DNA of 64,000 nucleotides from Desulfuromonas versatilis (GTDB lineage Bacteria > Desulfobacterota > Desulfuromonadia > Desulfuromonadales > NIT-T3), in assembly GCF_019704135.1 (NCBI RefSeq), contig NZ_AP024355.1, forward strand, positions 2,040,001-2,104,000. Reading direction: 5' to 3'. Below the pieces are notes generated by a model. It did not search any database, was not told where the DNA came from, and saw only the letters and a list, made by a program, of their open reading frames with translations. Shown here piece by piece: positions 1-9,617 of this stretch. Position 1 is the first letter of the stretch, and every line of letters begins with the position of its first letter. The translations under genes and the position numbers were made by a program.

Positions 1-64
1 CGGAGACCTGTTCGAATCCTGGCGGTTGGAGAAGCGGGCCGGCGGCGGTGGCCAACTTTGGTAG
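1..64 (+). CDS. 3' end of an upstream gene (partial, unidentified)
   Basis: A frame enters from outside the window and stops at TAG 62-64, ending in ...EKRAGGGGQLW. Most codons end in G or C, as in the neighbouring genes. The tail is too short to name. Genes such as aroC or pilus assembly genes often precede aroK, but nothing here shows which one this is. Confidence 0.3.
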   Translation, partial: GDLFESWRLEKRAGGGGQLW

Positions 65-107
65 GCAGGTGTCCCTTCGTAAGAAGGGGGTTGCAGGGAC
101 GATCCGT

Positions 108-647
108 ATGGAAACAATGACCCCGAATATCGTCCTGGTCGGCTTCATGGGGGCCGGGAAGACCTCGGTCGGCAAAGCTATTGAACAATTGAAGGGCTAC
201 CGTTTCGTCGATCTCGATCAGGTTATTGTCCAGATCTGCGGACGGTCCATCCCCGAGATCTTTTCCCTCAGAGGAGAGGAGGCTTTCCGCCAGCTGGAAT
301 CGGCCGCTCTTCGCTCTCTGCAGGGGGTGCGGCGCACGGTGCTCAGCACCGGAGGTGGCATCGTCGGCCGCGCCGAAAATTGGGAGACCATGCACCGATT
401 CGGTCCGGTGGTCTATCTGGAGGCGGATTGGGCGGTTTTGCAAGAGCGCATCGGGCAGGGCGAGGGACGGCCGCTTGCCAGCGCCGAGGGCGGCTGGGAG
501 AAGGTCATGGCCCTGTGGGAAAAACGGCTTCCGCTTTATCTGCAGGCCGACCTGAGAGTTGACTGCAGCCAGGGCAGCCCGGAACAGGTCGCTTTGGCGG
601 TTCTCGGCAAACTGAACGAATGGAGTGGCACTTGGTGGAAAAAATAA
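108..647 (+). CDS. aroK: Shikimate kinase AroK
   Basis: Phosphorylates shikimate with ATP, the fifth step of the shikimate pathway, in the cytoplasm. A Walker A loop GFMGAGKTS lies at residues 12-20, followed by DLDQ (shikimate-binding region) and the STGGGIV segment. The start is set at ATG 108 because AGGGA lies about 8 bases upstream and the protein then begins just before the P-loop as in the family, about 179 residues. A frame extends upstream to GTG 48 but adds 20 unrelated residues. The 3' end overlaps aroB, which implies translational coupling. Confidence 0.93.
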   Translation: METMTPNIVLVGFMGAGKTSVGKAIEQLKGYRFVDLDQVIVQICGRSIPEIFSLRGEEAFRQLESAALRSLQGVRRTVLSTGGGIVGRAENWETMHRFGPVVYLEADWAVLQERIGQGEGRPLASAEGGWEKVMALWEKRLPLYLQADLRVDCSQGSPEQVALAVLGKLNEWSGTWWKK

Positions 648-1723
648 CAGTTGGCCTTGGCGAAAATTCTTATCCGATCTGGATCGGGGCGGGTATCCTC
701 GAGCGGCTCGGCGAGGCGCTTCAGAGCGTAAAGTTTCCCCGCAAGGTCGCCGTGGTCACCAATCCCACGGTGGCCGGCCATTACGGGGAGCGGGTGCTGG
801 AGAGCTTGGCTGGCAGCGGCTTTATCGCCAGAACGGTGGTCCTGCCGGATGGGGAGGAGCATAAGAACGCGCAGACCCTCATGTCGATCTATGATGAGCT
901 GATCCAAGGCGGCTTCGACCGCAGCAGCGGTCTGATCGCCCTGGGGGGCGGGGTCATCGGCGACATGACCGGTTATGCCGCCGCCACCTTCCTGCGGGGT
1001 ATCCCCTTTGCCCAGGTCCCTACCACCCTGCTTGCCCAGGTTGACAGCTCGGTGGGGGGGAAGACCGGGATCAATCACCCTCTTGGCAAGAATTTGATCG
1101 GGGCCTTTTACCAGCCGCGCCTGGTGCACATCGACGTGGATACCCTGGCCACTTTGCCCCCCAGGGAATTTGCCGCGGGAATGGCCGAGGTGGTCAAGTA
1201 CGGAATCATCCGCGACCGGGAGTTTTTTCTGTGGCTAAATGACCGGCGTGAGGCCTTGAAGGGGCTGGACCCGGGCAGTCTGATCACCGCGGTAATGAAA
1301 TCTTGCCAAATAAAAGCGAATGTTGTAGAAATTGACGAAAAAGAAAGCTCTTTACGGGCTATTCTCAATTTCGGACACACCTTCGGCCATGCCGTGGAAA
1401 CCCTTTCCGGCTACAGTGAATTCCGGCATGGCGAGGCCGTGGCCATCGGCATGATTGTTGCGGCAAGGATTTCCCAAGAACTGGGTCTTTGCTCCCAGGA
1501 GGACGTCGATGCGCTCCGGACCCTGCTGCTTTCCTTCGACCTGCCCGTCGAGGCGCCGCGATTCCCCCTCGATGACTACCTGGACGCCATGGGGCGGGAC
1601 AAGAAAGTCAGGGAAGGGGTACTGCGCCTCATTCTCAACCGGGGCATCGGCGATTGTGAAATCAGGGCCGTCAACGATCCCCGCAAGCTGGTCGCCGCTG
1701 CCTTGACCTCTGAACCCCGATAA
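635..1723 (+). CDS. aroB: 3-dehydroquinate synthase AroB
   Basis: Converts DAHP to 3-dehydroquinate, step two of the shikimate pathway, using NAD+ and a divalent metal. Family signatures are GGGVIGDMTGYAA, the PTTLLAQVDSSVGGKTG stretch and HTFGHAVE / HGEAVAIGM (metal ligands). Two starts compete. ATG 620 lies inside aroK; GTG 635 has GGAG nine bases upstream (622-625) and makes the protein begin MEKITVGLGE, aligned with family N-termini. GTG 635 is preferred. About 362 residues, normal length. It sits in an aro cluster with aroK and aroQ. Confidence 0.94.
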   Translation: MEKITVGLGENSYPIWIGAGILERLGEALQSVKFPRKVAVVTNPTVAGHYGERVLESLAGSGFIARTVVLPDGEEHKNAQTLMSIYDELIQGGFDRSSGLIALGGGVIGDMTGYAAATFLRGIPFAQVPTTLLAQVDSSVGGKTGINHPLGKNLIGAFYQPRLVHIDVDTLATLPPREFAAGMAEVVKYGIIRDREFFLWLNDRREALKGLDPGSLITAVMKSCQIKANVVEIDEKESSLRAILNFGHTFGHAVETLSGYSEFRHGEAVAIGMIVAARISQELGLCSQEDVDALRTLLLSFDLPVEAPRFPLDDYLDAMGRDKKVREGVLRLILNRGIGDCEIRAVNDPRKLVAAALTSEPR

Positions 1724-1735
1724 GTAGGTGGAATC

Positions 1736-2719
1736 ATGTCAACAAAACCTTCCGATGCCTCCCTGTTGTCGAAAATTGCCGGTTACACCGAAATTCTCGC
1801 CAAGGATTCCAAGTCCACGGTATTTGTCCCGCTGGCTGAATGCTATCGGAAGATGGGGATGCTCGATGAAGCCCTCGAGGTAGCTTCGCTGGGTACCCGG
1901 GCCATGCCCCGTTTCAGCCCCGGATTTACGGCGCTGGGCCGCATCCAGGCGCAACGCCAGGATCTGTCTGCGGCTCTCGGAGCTTTTGAAAAAGCCCTGG
2001 AGATTGACGGTGACAGCCTGGTGGCCCTGAAAAGCATGGCCCGGGTCCTGGTTCAGTTGGGCAGGAAAAGCCGGGCCAGGGAATTGTTGGAGAGAGCGGT
2101 GAGCCTCGATCCAGGCGACGAGAACGCTCTCAAGATGCTCCAGGCCCTGGGCGGGCCGGTTTCCCCCGACCCTGAAAAGAAGCAGCAGAGCCCTGCTTCG
2201 CCTGCCCCCCCGGCCAAATTCCGTCCCGTCCCGCCGCGCCGTGGCCACGAATCCGAGGATGAGCAGGGATTGGAGACCGTCGATCCCATCACCACAGCCA
2301 CCATTGCCGACATCTACATCAAGCAGGGTTTTCCCCGGCGGGCGATGAAGGTCTATCGCGACCTGCTCAAGGCCGATCCCCATAATGCCGATATCCGGGC
2401 CCGGCTGGTAGCCTTGAAGCGCCAACTGGATGCCGAAGATTCAGCCATGGAGTCGGCCGGAGAGTCTTCAACGGTTCTCGAGGGGGAAAACCTGGAGCCC
2501 ATCCCTGGTCCCGTTGCCTCGGGCCGGGAGGAAAACATCGCGATGGCGGAGGTGCCGGCCGTTGACCCGGGGCCTGAGATTGCCAGTTCCCTGGGAGCCT
2601 TCGCACCTGGCAGTGAACAGCCCGAACCTGCAGCAAACGCTGAGGGGCTGATTGCTGCCCGGATCGCTGCGCTGCAGGGCTGGCTGAATGCAATCGCCAT
2701 GAGGAGAGCCCATGTTTAA
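1736..2719 (+). CDS. Tetratricopeptide-repeat protein
   Basis: A 327-residue protein with no signal peptide. Residues ~25-135 hold about three consecutive TPR units (AECYRKMGMLDEALEVA, then LGAFEKALEIDGDSLVAL and RELLERAVSLDPGDENAL). A Pro/Lys-rich linker follows, then another TPR-like unit (DIYIKQGFPRRAMKVYRDLL). The C-terminal ~90 residues are acidic and low in complexity. TPRs are protein-binding scaffolds. The stop overlaps the next gene's start by 8 bases, so partnership with the roadblock-domain protein is likely. Substrate or partner is not evident. Confidence 0.75.
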   Translation: MSTKPSDASLLSKIAGYTEILAKDSKSTVFVPLAECYRKMGMLDEALEVASLGTRAMPRFSPGFTALGRIQAQRQDLSAALGAFEKALEIDGDSLVALKSMARVLVQLGRKSRARELLERAVSLDPGDENALKMLQALGGPVSPDPEKKQQSPASPAPPAKFRPVPPRRGHESEDEQGLETVDPITTATIADIYIKQGFPRRAMKVYRDLLKADPHNADIRARLVALKRQLDAEDSAMESAGESSTVLEGENLEPIPGPVASGREENIAMAEVPAVDPGPEIASSLGAFAPGSEQPEPAANAEGLIAARIAALQGWLNAIAMRRAHV

Positions 2720-3071
2720 TGCGATTTTGAAGACGATTGTCGAGGGAACCGGCGGCGGCATCGGCGCCGTGTTGATGGGGTACGATGGCATTGCCATCGA
2801 GCAGCATTTCGAACCCTGCGAAGGAATCGACCTGCACCTGGTGGCGGTGGAATATGCGAACATCCTGAAGGAGATCAAAAAGGCCGCGGTAGTGCTCAAT
2901 ATAGGTTTCATGGAGGAAGTTTCCATTCGCACCGAACGCTTCCTTGTCGTGATCCGAGCCCTGTCCGATGAGTATTTTGTCGCCCTGACGCTCAAACGCG
3001 ACGGCAATTTCGGCAAAGCGCGCTACCTTCTCATGAAAGAGGCGGGCAGCCTTCGGGAAGCCCTCGCCTGA
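2712..3071 (+). CDS. Roadblock/LC7-domain protein (MglB-like)
   Basis: A 119-residue single-domain protein. The pattern [18 protein letters not shown] near the N-terminus, a central helix ([17 protein letters not shown]), then strand pairs ([35 protein letters not shown]) match the roadblock/LC7 fold used by MglB-type regulators of small GTPases. It starts inside the 3' end of the TPR gene. No Ras-like GTPase lies beside it, so its partner is unknown. The fold assignment is from pattern, not a search. Confidence 0.65.
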   Translation: MFNAILKTIVEGTGGGIGAVLMGYDGIAIEQHFEPCEGIDLHLVAVEYANILKEIKKAAVVLNIGFMEEVSIRTERFLVVIRALSDEYFVALTLKRDGNFGKARYLLMKEAGSLREALA

Positions 3072-3082
3072 AAGTACTTCCC

Positions 3083-3520
3083 ATGCGAATTCTCGTCCTG
3101 CACGGCCCCAACCTCAACCTTCTCGGCACGCGTGAACCTGAGGTTTATGGGCGCGACACCCTCGAGGACATCAACGATAGTCTCCGCCAGTTGGGTGCCG
3201 AACTCGGCGCGCACCTGGACTTTCTCCAGTCCAACCACGAAGGGGTGCTGATCGACAGGATTCACCATGCCCGGGATGAGCAGGTTGCCGGCATCCTCAT
3301 CAACCCCGGGGGATTGACCCACACCAGCATCGCCCTGCGTGACGCGGTTTCGGCGGTAGGCATACCCACGGTCGAGGTTCACCTTTCCAACATCCATGCC
3401 CGGGAGGCCTTTCGCAGCCACTCCTTTCTTGCCCCGGTGGCGATCGGTCAGGTATGCGGCTTCGGAGCAGACGGCTACCTGCTTGCTTTGCGCGGACTTT
3501 TGACTAGATTAAAATCTTAA
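3083..3520 (+). CDS. aroQ: Type II 3-dehydroquinate dehydratase AroQ
   Basis: Dehydrates 3-dehydroquinate to 3-dehydroshikimate, step three of the shikimate pathway. The 145-residue length and the motifs [17 protein letters not shown] (catalytic Tyr/Arg region), [21 protein letters not shown] and [14 protein letters not shown] (catalytic His) are those of the small dodecameric type II enzyme. It follows the roadblock gene by 11 bases and completes three aro enzymes in this cluster. Confidence 0.95.
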   Translation: MRILVLHGPNLNLLGTREPEVYGRDTLEDINDSLRQLGAELGAHLDFLQSNHEGVLIDRIHHARDEQVAGILINPGGLTHTSIALRDAVSAVGIPTVEVHLSNIHAREAFRSHSFLAPVAIGQVCGFGADGYLLALRGLLTRLKS

Positions 3521-3542
3521 TAATTGAGAGTAAAATCAAATT

Positions 3543-4619
3543 ATGCTAAAAGACGGAGCACCGCGTACTGCCGGTATTCTTGACCAGGGCGGGTTGGACG
3601 CTATTGTCTTTTTGAACCTGTCCAACATACGCTACCTCTGCGGATTCACCGGTACCGACGGGGCCCTGGTAGTTACCCCGGGCCGCAACTGCTTTCTGAC
3701 CGACTCGCGCTACACCACGCAGGCTCGCGGTCAGGTTTGCGTCGAGCAGATTACCGAGTACCGCCTGAAGATTGACGGCATTGTCGACTGTCTCCGTGCT
3801 GTGGGCGCAAAAAAGGTCGGCTTCGAGGCTGAAACGATCACCTTTGCCACCCTCGAGGAACTTCGTGAGAGGTCGGGGGAGGGTATCGAATGGGTACCCC
3901 TCGCCAAACAACTCAAGACCCTGCGTTCCATCAAAACTATCGATGAAATAGAAGCGATGGAGAAGGCCGCAGGCATCTGCGCCGACGCTCTTGCCGAAGT
4001 CCTCCCCCTGATCAGGCCCGGGGCCATTGAACGGGACATCGCCCTGGCGCTCGAATTCGCCATCAAGCAGCGCGGGGCCGAGGAAAAATCCTTCGATTTC
4101 ATCGTAGCCTCGGGTGAACGGGGGGCCCTGCCCCACGGGATCGCCTCCGAGCGGGCGTTGCAAGCGGGGGACCTGGTGACCATCGATTTCGGCGCGCGGC
4201 TGAATGGTTACCATTCCGACGAAACGGTCACCCTGGCGCTGGGAGACGTTCGCCCCGAGCTGCGGAGGATTTTCGACACCGTGCTCGAGGCCCATGACCG
4301 GGCCCTGGCTCTGATCAAACCTGGGGTGGCCCTGCGCGAAGTCGACGCGGCGGCCAGGCAGTACATCGCCGATAGCGGTTACGGGGAGTATTTCGGCCAT
4401 GGCCTCGGGCATGGCGTCGGACTCGAAGTCCACGAATCCCCGGTGGTGTCGCCGCGTGCCGATACGGTGGCCGAGGAGGGGATGGTATTTACCGTCGAGC
4501 CTGGCATCTATGTCCCCGGGCTTGGGGGCGTGCGGATCGAGGACATGGTCGCCGTCACGTCGAGCGGCGCCCGCAGGCTGACGAGAATACCCAAGGATTA
4601 TCGCGTGCTGGCCGTCTGA
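3543..4619 (+). CDS. M24-family aminopeptidase (Xaa-Pro peptidase type)
   Basis: A cytoplasmic metallopeptidase cleaving X-Pro dipeptides or N-terminal X-Pro bonds. The N-terminal creatinase-like domain spans residues ~1-130. The C-terminal pita-bread domain carries the metal ligands: Asp in TIDFGARLNGYHSD, a second Asp in the same segment, His in GHGLGHGVGLEVHE, and Glu in FTVEPGIY and GVRIEDM. Length 358 is normal. The place between aroQ and accBC matches a conserved aroQ-pepQ-accB-accC neighbourhood. PepP versus PepQ specificity cannot be read from this. Confidence 0.9.
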   Translation: MLKDGAPRTAGILDQGGLDAIVFLNLSNIRYLCGFTGTDGALVVTPGRNCFLTDSRYTTQARGQVCVEQITEYRLKIDGIVDCLRAVGAKKVGFEAETITFATLEELRERSGEGIEWVPLAKQLKTLRSIKTIDEIEAMEKAAGICADALAEVLPLIRPGAIERDIALALEFAIKQRGAEEKSFDFIVASGERGALPHGIASERALQAGDLVTIDFGARLNGYHSDETVTLALGDVRPELRRIFDTVLEAHDRALALIKPGVALREVDAAARQYIADSGYGEYFGHGLGHGVGLEVHESPVVSPRADTVAEEGMVFTVEPGIYVPGLGGVRIEDMVAVTSSGARRLTRIPKDYRVLAV

Positions 4620-4724
4620 AATGGCCGGGGTTGGCACGTAATCACTGTCGTGGCGGGCTGGTCCGAGGTGAACCGTTCGCCCGAATGCGAAAGCAGGCAT
4701 TAAGACTACAGGAGGATACAGCTA

Positions 4725-5216
4725 ATGGATATCAAGGACATCAAATCTCTCATCAAGATGGTGACGGAAACAGACATCACCGAGTTTGAAATGGAAAGCG
4801 CGGACGAGAAAATCGTCATCAAGCGCGGCAAGGAGCAGGAGGTCATTCACGTTCAGGCTCCCCAGGCCTACATGCCTGCTTCCGCCATGCCTGCCGTGGC
4901 CCCGGCACCCGCCGCAGCTCAGGCTGCCGCGGCCAGCGCACCTGCCGCTTCGCCCGCCAAGCCGGTCAACGACAAGCAGGAAATCATCACCTCGCCCATC
5001 GTCGGTACCTTCTACCGCGCTCCCTCGCCCGATTCGGATCCCTACGCCCAGGTAGGCACCGTGGTGGAAAAGGGGCAGATTCTCTGCATCGTCGAGGCCA
5101 TGAAACTGATGAACGAGATCGAAGCCGAGTTCAAATGCAAGGTGGTGGAGATCTGCAAGGAAAATGCGGAGCCGGTTGAATTCGGCGATGCCCTGTTCGT
5201 GGTGGAAAAGCTGTAA
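4725..5216 (+). CDS. accB: Biotin carboxyl carrier protein of acetyl-CoA carboxylase
   Basis: Carries biotin for acetyl-CoA carboxylase, the first committed step of fatty-acid synthesis. The N-terminal helix region is followed by a long Ala/Pro linker (residues ~45-82), typical of AccB, and a biotinyl domain with the EAMKLMNE motif; the biotinylated Lys is residue 127. Length 163 is normal. An AGGAGG-like site precedes ATG 4725. Its partner accC follows after a 137-base gap filled by heptamer arrays. Confidence 0.96.
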   Translation: MDIKDIKSLIKMVTETDITEFEMESADEKIVIKRGKEQEVIHVQAPQAYMPASAMPAVAPAPAAAQAAAASAPAASPAKPVNDKQEIITSPIVGTFYRAPSPDSDPYAQVGTVVEKGQILCIVEAMKLMNEIEAEFKCKVVEICKENAEPVEFGDALFVVEKL

Positions 5217-5220
5217 GGGC

Positions 5221-5341
5221 CAGTGAGAAGTGAGGAGTAGGGAGTGAGGAGCGAAGGGCCACGAGCCCGGACCGCGAACTTTCTCCAGTCTCAGAGCAGT
5301 TTCACCTGTCACCAGTTACCAATCACTAGTCACTAATCACT
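5221..5341. repeat. Two opposed arrays of degenerate 7-base repeats in the accB-accC gap
   Basis: From 5221 to 5255 five consecutive heptamers read CAGTGAG, AAGTGAG, GAGTAGG, GAGTGAG, GAGCGAA. From 5300 to 5341 six heptamers read TTTCACC, TGTCACC, AGTTACC, AATCACT, AGTCACT, AATCACT. The second set is roughly the complement of the first (AGTGA against TCACT), so a transcript could fold into a long imperfect stem between the two genes. No coding frame uses it. Confidence 0.75.
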
Positions 5342-5353
5342 GGGAGTCGTCCC

Positions 5354-6691
<1,338 letters not shown>

Positions 6692-6718
6692 CCGGTGGGC
6701 TGATGGCGAATGCAAAGG

Positions 6719-6750
6719 AAAAAGGACCGGGAGTTTTCCGGTCCTTTTTT
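6719..6750 (+). terminator. Rho-independent terminator after accC
   Basis: Perfect 12-bp stem: 6719-6730 pairs with 6738-6749, with the 7-base loop GAGTTTT, ending in a run of T. It closes the aro-acc operon. Confidence 0.9.
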
Positions 6751-6784
6751 CGTTTTTGGGTCTCCAGGGGTGATTTGCCGGATT

Positions 6785-6806
6785 CCCTCCCCGCGAAGGG
6801 GATGGG
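6785..6806. repeat. CCCTCCCC-type palindrome (dispersed repeat, copy 1)
   Basis: CCCTCCCCGCGAAGGGGATGGG forms a hairpin in the accC-tolC gap. A near copy lies at 46198-46218. It looks like a small dispersed palindromic element, not a terminator, because no T-run follows. Confidence 0.5.
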
Positions 6807-6926
6807 ATTGATTGTTGGGGAGCATCGTGCCAACGAGGCAATTTGGCAGGGATTGCTTGGCTTAAACAACAAGATGGTGTAAGTTAGTGCCGGTTTTTCA
6901 TCGCCAAGGGGAAGGGACCTCAAACC

Positions 6927-8423
6927 ATGCACTTTCGCAGCCTGCTGGCCATCCTGCTCTTAGGCGCTTCGCTTCCTGCCCTTGGGGCAGCCCAGACAGT
7001 CAACCTCCGCGAAGCCGAACGCATCGCGCTTGAGCGCAACCTGTCCCTCCAGGGGCAGGCCTACGATACCCGCGCCAGCGAGGCCCTGGTCCGCAAGGGG
7101 TACGGTATTTACGATCCTCTGGCCAGCTTCTCATTCGTCGAGGGGGAACAGCGCGACCAGTCCAACTCCCAGTTTTTCAGCGGCGCCACCGGGGCGGAGT
7201 TCCGGCAGTTCGATTTCTCGCTCACCCAAAAACTGCCCACGGGGGCCGATCTTACCCTGAGCTTCAACAATCAACGCAATCGGATCTTCACCCCGCCCAA
7301 GCCCCCGATCAACCCATCCTACGACAGCGAGTTGCGCCTGTCACTGACCCAGCCCCTGCTCAGGGATTTCGGGCGTACCGTCACCGAGCAGGGCATCTTG
7401 TTCGCGGTCAAGGACCGTGAAATCTCCCTTCAGGATCTTCGCGACCAGGCATTTCAGCTACTGGTCGGCGTTCGGGACGCCTACTTCAACGTGCTGCGGT
7501 ATCGGGACAACCTGGAATATCGACGGACCTCGGTGGAGTTGGCGGCCACCGTCCTCGAAGAGAACCGCTTACGGGTCAAGGCCGGGGTCCTGCCCCCGGT
7601 GGAGGAACTCGAAGCCGAGGTGGGGCTCAGGACCCGCGAGCGTGAACTGCTCGATGCCGAGCGGGAATACCGCGATGCGCTCGACACGCTTGCGGTGCTT
7701 GTCAACGCCGGCGGCGAGCTGCAGGTGGCCGAAGAGACGTTGGGTGTGCCGGCGGTGCAGACCGATGAGAGAGAAGGTTTTCTGAGCGCTCTCGAAAAGC
7801 GCCCCGACCTGCAACGGCGGGTCCGGGAAATCGAACGGTTGGCTCTGCAGAAGAAAATCGCCCGTAACCAGACCCTACCGGCCCTCGACCTGGTGGCGGG
7901 GTATGCCCAGAAAGGGTTGGGGGAAGACTACAGCGACGACATGGACATGCTGATAACTGAGGACCTGCGCGATTGGGAGATCGGCATGATCGTCACCTAT
8001 CCGCTCGGCAACCGTGAGGCGCGCAACGAGTATCGCCGAACCGACCTGCAGCTTAAGGGGAGCCGGGCCCGGCTTGGGCAGCTTCGCGAAGAGGTTCGCG
8101 CGGAGATCCGCTCCGCCATTCGCCTGCTGGAGGTGAACAGCAAAAAAATAGAGGTTGCGCGGCGCGGGCGGGAACTGGCCGAGGAAAAACTGCGCATGCT
8201 CATCAAGCGCAAGGAGGTCGGGCTGGCCACCACCCGCGAGGTGCTGGAAGGGGAGGAGGATCTGGCCCTGGCCCGCACCGATCAGATTGCCGCCCTGGCC
8301 GATTACAACCAGGCCATTACCGAATACCTGCGGGTCACCGGCACGCTGCTGGAGCACGAAGGGATTTACTTCTCGGGGCCGGTAACCCTTGAGGAGGGCA
8401 GCCCACTGCTCAGAATGAATTGA
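6927..8423 (+). CDS. TolC-family outer-membrane efflux protein
   Basis: Outer-membrane channel for RND, ABC or MFS exporters or type I secretion. A signal peptide (hydrophobic LLAILLLGASLPALGAA, cleavage near residue 22) precedes two outer-membrane-efflux repeats with long coiled-coil regions. The first begins with LREAERIALERNLSL; the second covers ~residues 265-465, including REVLEGEEDLALARTDQIAALADYN. At 498 residues it is normal. Its stop overlaps the start region of mqnA. An RND adaptor and pump lie 16 kb downstream without their own TolC, so this could serve them, but that is only inference. Confidence 0.88.
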   Translation: MHFRSLLAILLLGASLPALGAAQTVNLREAERIALERNLSLQGQAYDTRASEALVRKGYGIYDPLASFSFVEGEQRDQSNSQFFSGATGAEFRQFDFSLTQKLPTGADLTLSFNNQRNRIFTPPKPPINPSYDSELRLSLTQPLLRDFGRTVTEQGILFAVKDREISLQDLRDQAFQLLVGVRDAYFNVLRYRDNLEYRRTSVELAATVLEENRLRVKAGVLPPVEELEAEVGLRTRERELLDAEREYRDALDTLAVLVNAGGELQVAEETLGVPAVQTDEREGFLSALEKRPDLQRRVREIERLALQKKIARNQTLPALDLVAGYAQKGLGEDYSDDMDMLITEDLRDWEIGMIVTYPLGNREARNEYRRTDLQLKGSRARLGQLREEVRAEIRSAIRLLEVNSKKIEVARRGRELAEEKLRMLIKRKEVGLATTREVLEGEEDLALARTDQIAALADYNQAITEYLRVTGTLLEHEGIYFSGPVTLEEGSPLLRMN

Positions 8424-8425
8424 TC

Positions 8426-9247
8426 ATGATGCTTACCCTCGGGCAGATCAACTACCTGAATTGCGAGCCATTTTTCCATTTTCTGACGGATTCCGGGTTC
8501 GCCGGCAACATCGTCAGCGGCGTCCCTTCCCAGCTTAACCGCCTGCTCGCCCAGGGAGCTATCGACGTCAGCCCGTCTTCCTCTTTCGAGTACGCCCGCA
8601 ACTGGCAGGACTACCTGCTGCTTCCAGGGCTGTCCATCAGCTCGGTGGGACCGGTGCAGAGCGTCCTGCTTTTTTCCGGCCGGACCCTGGAAGAGCTGGA
8701 GAATGCGGAGATCTTTCTGACCGGCGAGTCGGCTACCTCGGTGAACCTGCTCAAGGTCCTGCTGCGCGAGTATCTGCATTTCGATAAAGTCGTCTGCCGG
8801 GTTCCCGAGCAGCCCGTCGAGGAAATCATCGCCGGAGGGGGCAGCGCCCTGCTGATCGGCGATCGAGCCCTCAGGGCCTCACTGGCAAGCCCTCCCGGCA
8901 CGCATATTTACGATCTTGGAGAATTGTGGCTGCGCTTCACCGGCTTGCCCTTTGTTTTTGCGCTGTGGATCCTGCGCCGCGAAGCTGCTTCTGCCAAGCG
9001 CGGCGAAGTGGTTCAACTGCTTCGCCAGTTGGCCGCTTCCCGGGAGCGGGCCTGCGCCTCCCTCGAAGAACTGGCCGCGGCCGTCCCCGAGGTGGAATGG
9101 ATGGGCAGCCAGAGGCTTGTCGACTACTGGCGCTGCATGTCCTACGATCTTGGCGGGGCTCACCTGGAAGGGCTGCGGCTTTTCTTCGGGCTGTGCCGCA
9201 AGCACGGGCTGCTGGAGTCAGAGCCCGAAGTGAAGTTTTTCGAATAA
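8426..9247 (+). CDS. mqnA: Chorismate dehydratase MqnA
   Basis: Dehydrates chorismate to 3-[(1-carboxyvinyl)oxy]benzoate, the entry step of the futalosine route to menaquinone. Periplasmic-binding-like fold. The N-terminus LGQINYLNCEPFFHF and the segments VSGVPSQLNRLLAQGAIDVSPSSSFEYA and PGLSISSVGPVQSVLLFS are characteristic. The start is ATG 8426 or ATG 8429; a TTG at 8420 is also in frame. The start lies within 3 bases of the tolC stop, so the two are probably cotranscribed. It fits a chorismate-rich neighbourhood and an anaerobic respirer using menaquinone. Confidence 0.9.
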   Translation: MMLTLGQINYLNCEPFFHFLTDSGFAGNIVSGVPSQLNRLLAQGAIDVSPSSSFEYARNWQDYLLLPGLSISSVGPVQSVLLFSGRTLEELENAEIFLTGESATSVNLLKVLLREYLHFDKVVCRVPEQPVEEIIAGGGSALLIGDRALRASLASPPGTHIYDLGELWLRFTGLPFVFALWILRREAASAKRGEVVQLLRQLAASRERACASLEELAAAVPEVEWMGSQRLVDYWRCMSYDLGGAHLEGLRLFFGLCRKHGLLESEPEVKFFE

Positions 9248-9278
9248 TCTCTTCTGCTTGAATCCCGCCCCTTTACCA

Positions 9279-9308
9279 TTGACACCCAGCGAACAAATCG
9301 TTTAATAA
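9279..9308 (+). promoter_or_regulatory. Sigma-70-type promoter of tRNA-Leu
   Basis: A perfect -35 box TTGACA (9279-9284) is followed after 17-18 bases by an A/T-only -10 region around 9302-9308 (TTAATAA). The tRNA begins 13 bases later, at 9321. Confidence 0.65.
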
Positions 9309-9320
9309 TAACCCCTCCTC

Positions 9321-9407
9321 GCCCGGGTGGCGGAATTGGCAGACGCAAGGGACTTAAAATCCCTCGGCCGTATGGCTGTACGGGTTCGACCCCCGTCCCG
9401 GGCACCA
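9321..9407 (+). tRNA. tRNA-Leu (anticodon TAA)
   Basis: An 87-nt class II tRNA. Acceptor stem GCCCGGG (9321-9327) pairs with CCCGGGC (9397-9403), then A and an encoded CCA end (9405-9407). The anticodon stem GGGA/TCCC carries the loop CTTAAAA, giving anticodon TAA. A long variable arm and GGTTCGACC T-arm are present. It reads UUA codons. Confidence 0.97.
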
Positions 9408-9442
9408 CTTGAAATTTCCCGGCATCGACCGATGCCTACCAG

Positions 9443-9470
9443 AAGGCTCGCTGAATCGGCGGGCTTTTTT
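9443..9470 (+). terminator. Terminator after tRNA-Leu
   Basis: AGGCTCGC pairs with GCGGGCTT (two G-U pairs) around a short loop, followed by TTTTTT ending at 9470. Confidence 0.7.
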
Positions 9471-9617
9471 ATTTTCATGGAGTCGGCAGGGCAGGCGCGC
9501 CGGGCGGGGGTGTTTTCAATGCTCGGTGGACGAATCTGTGCCATACTAGGAAGGATTCCGGTTCGCCCATTGACAAGAAATTGAGGGATGGACCCTTTCA
9601 GAAGAAAAGGCGAGAAC

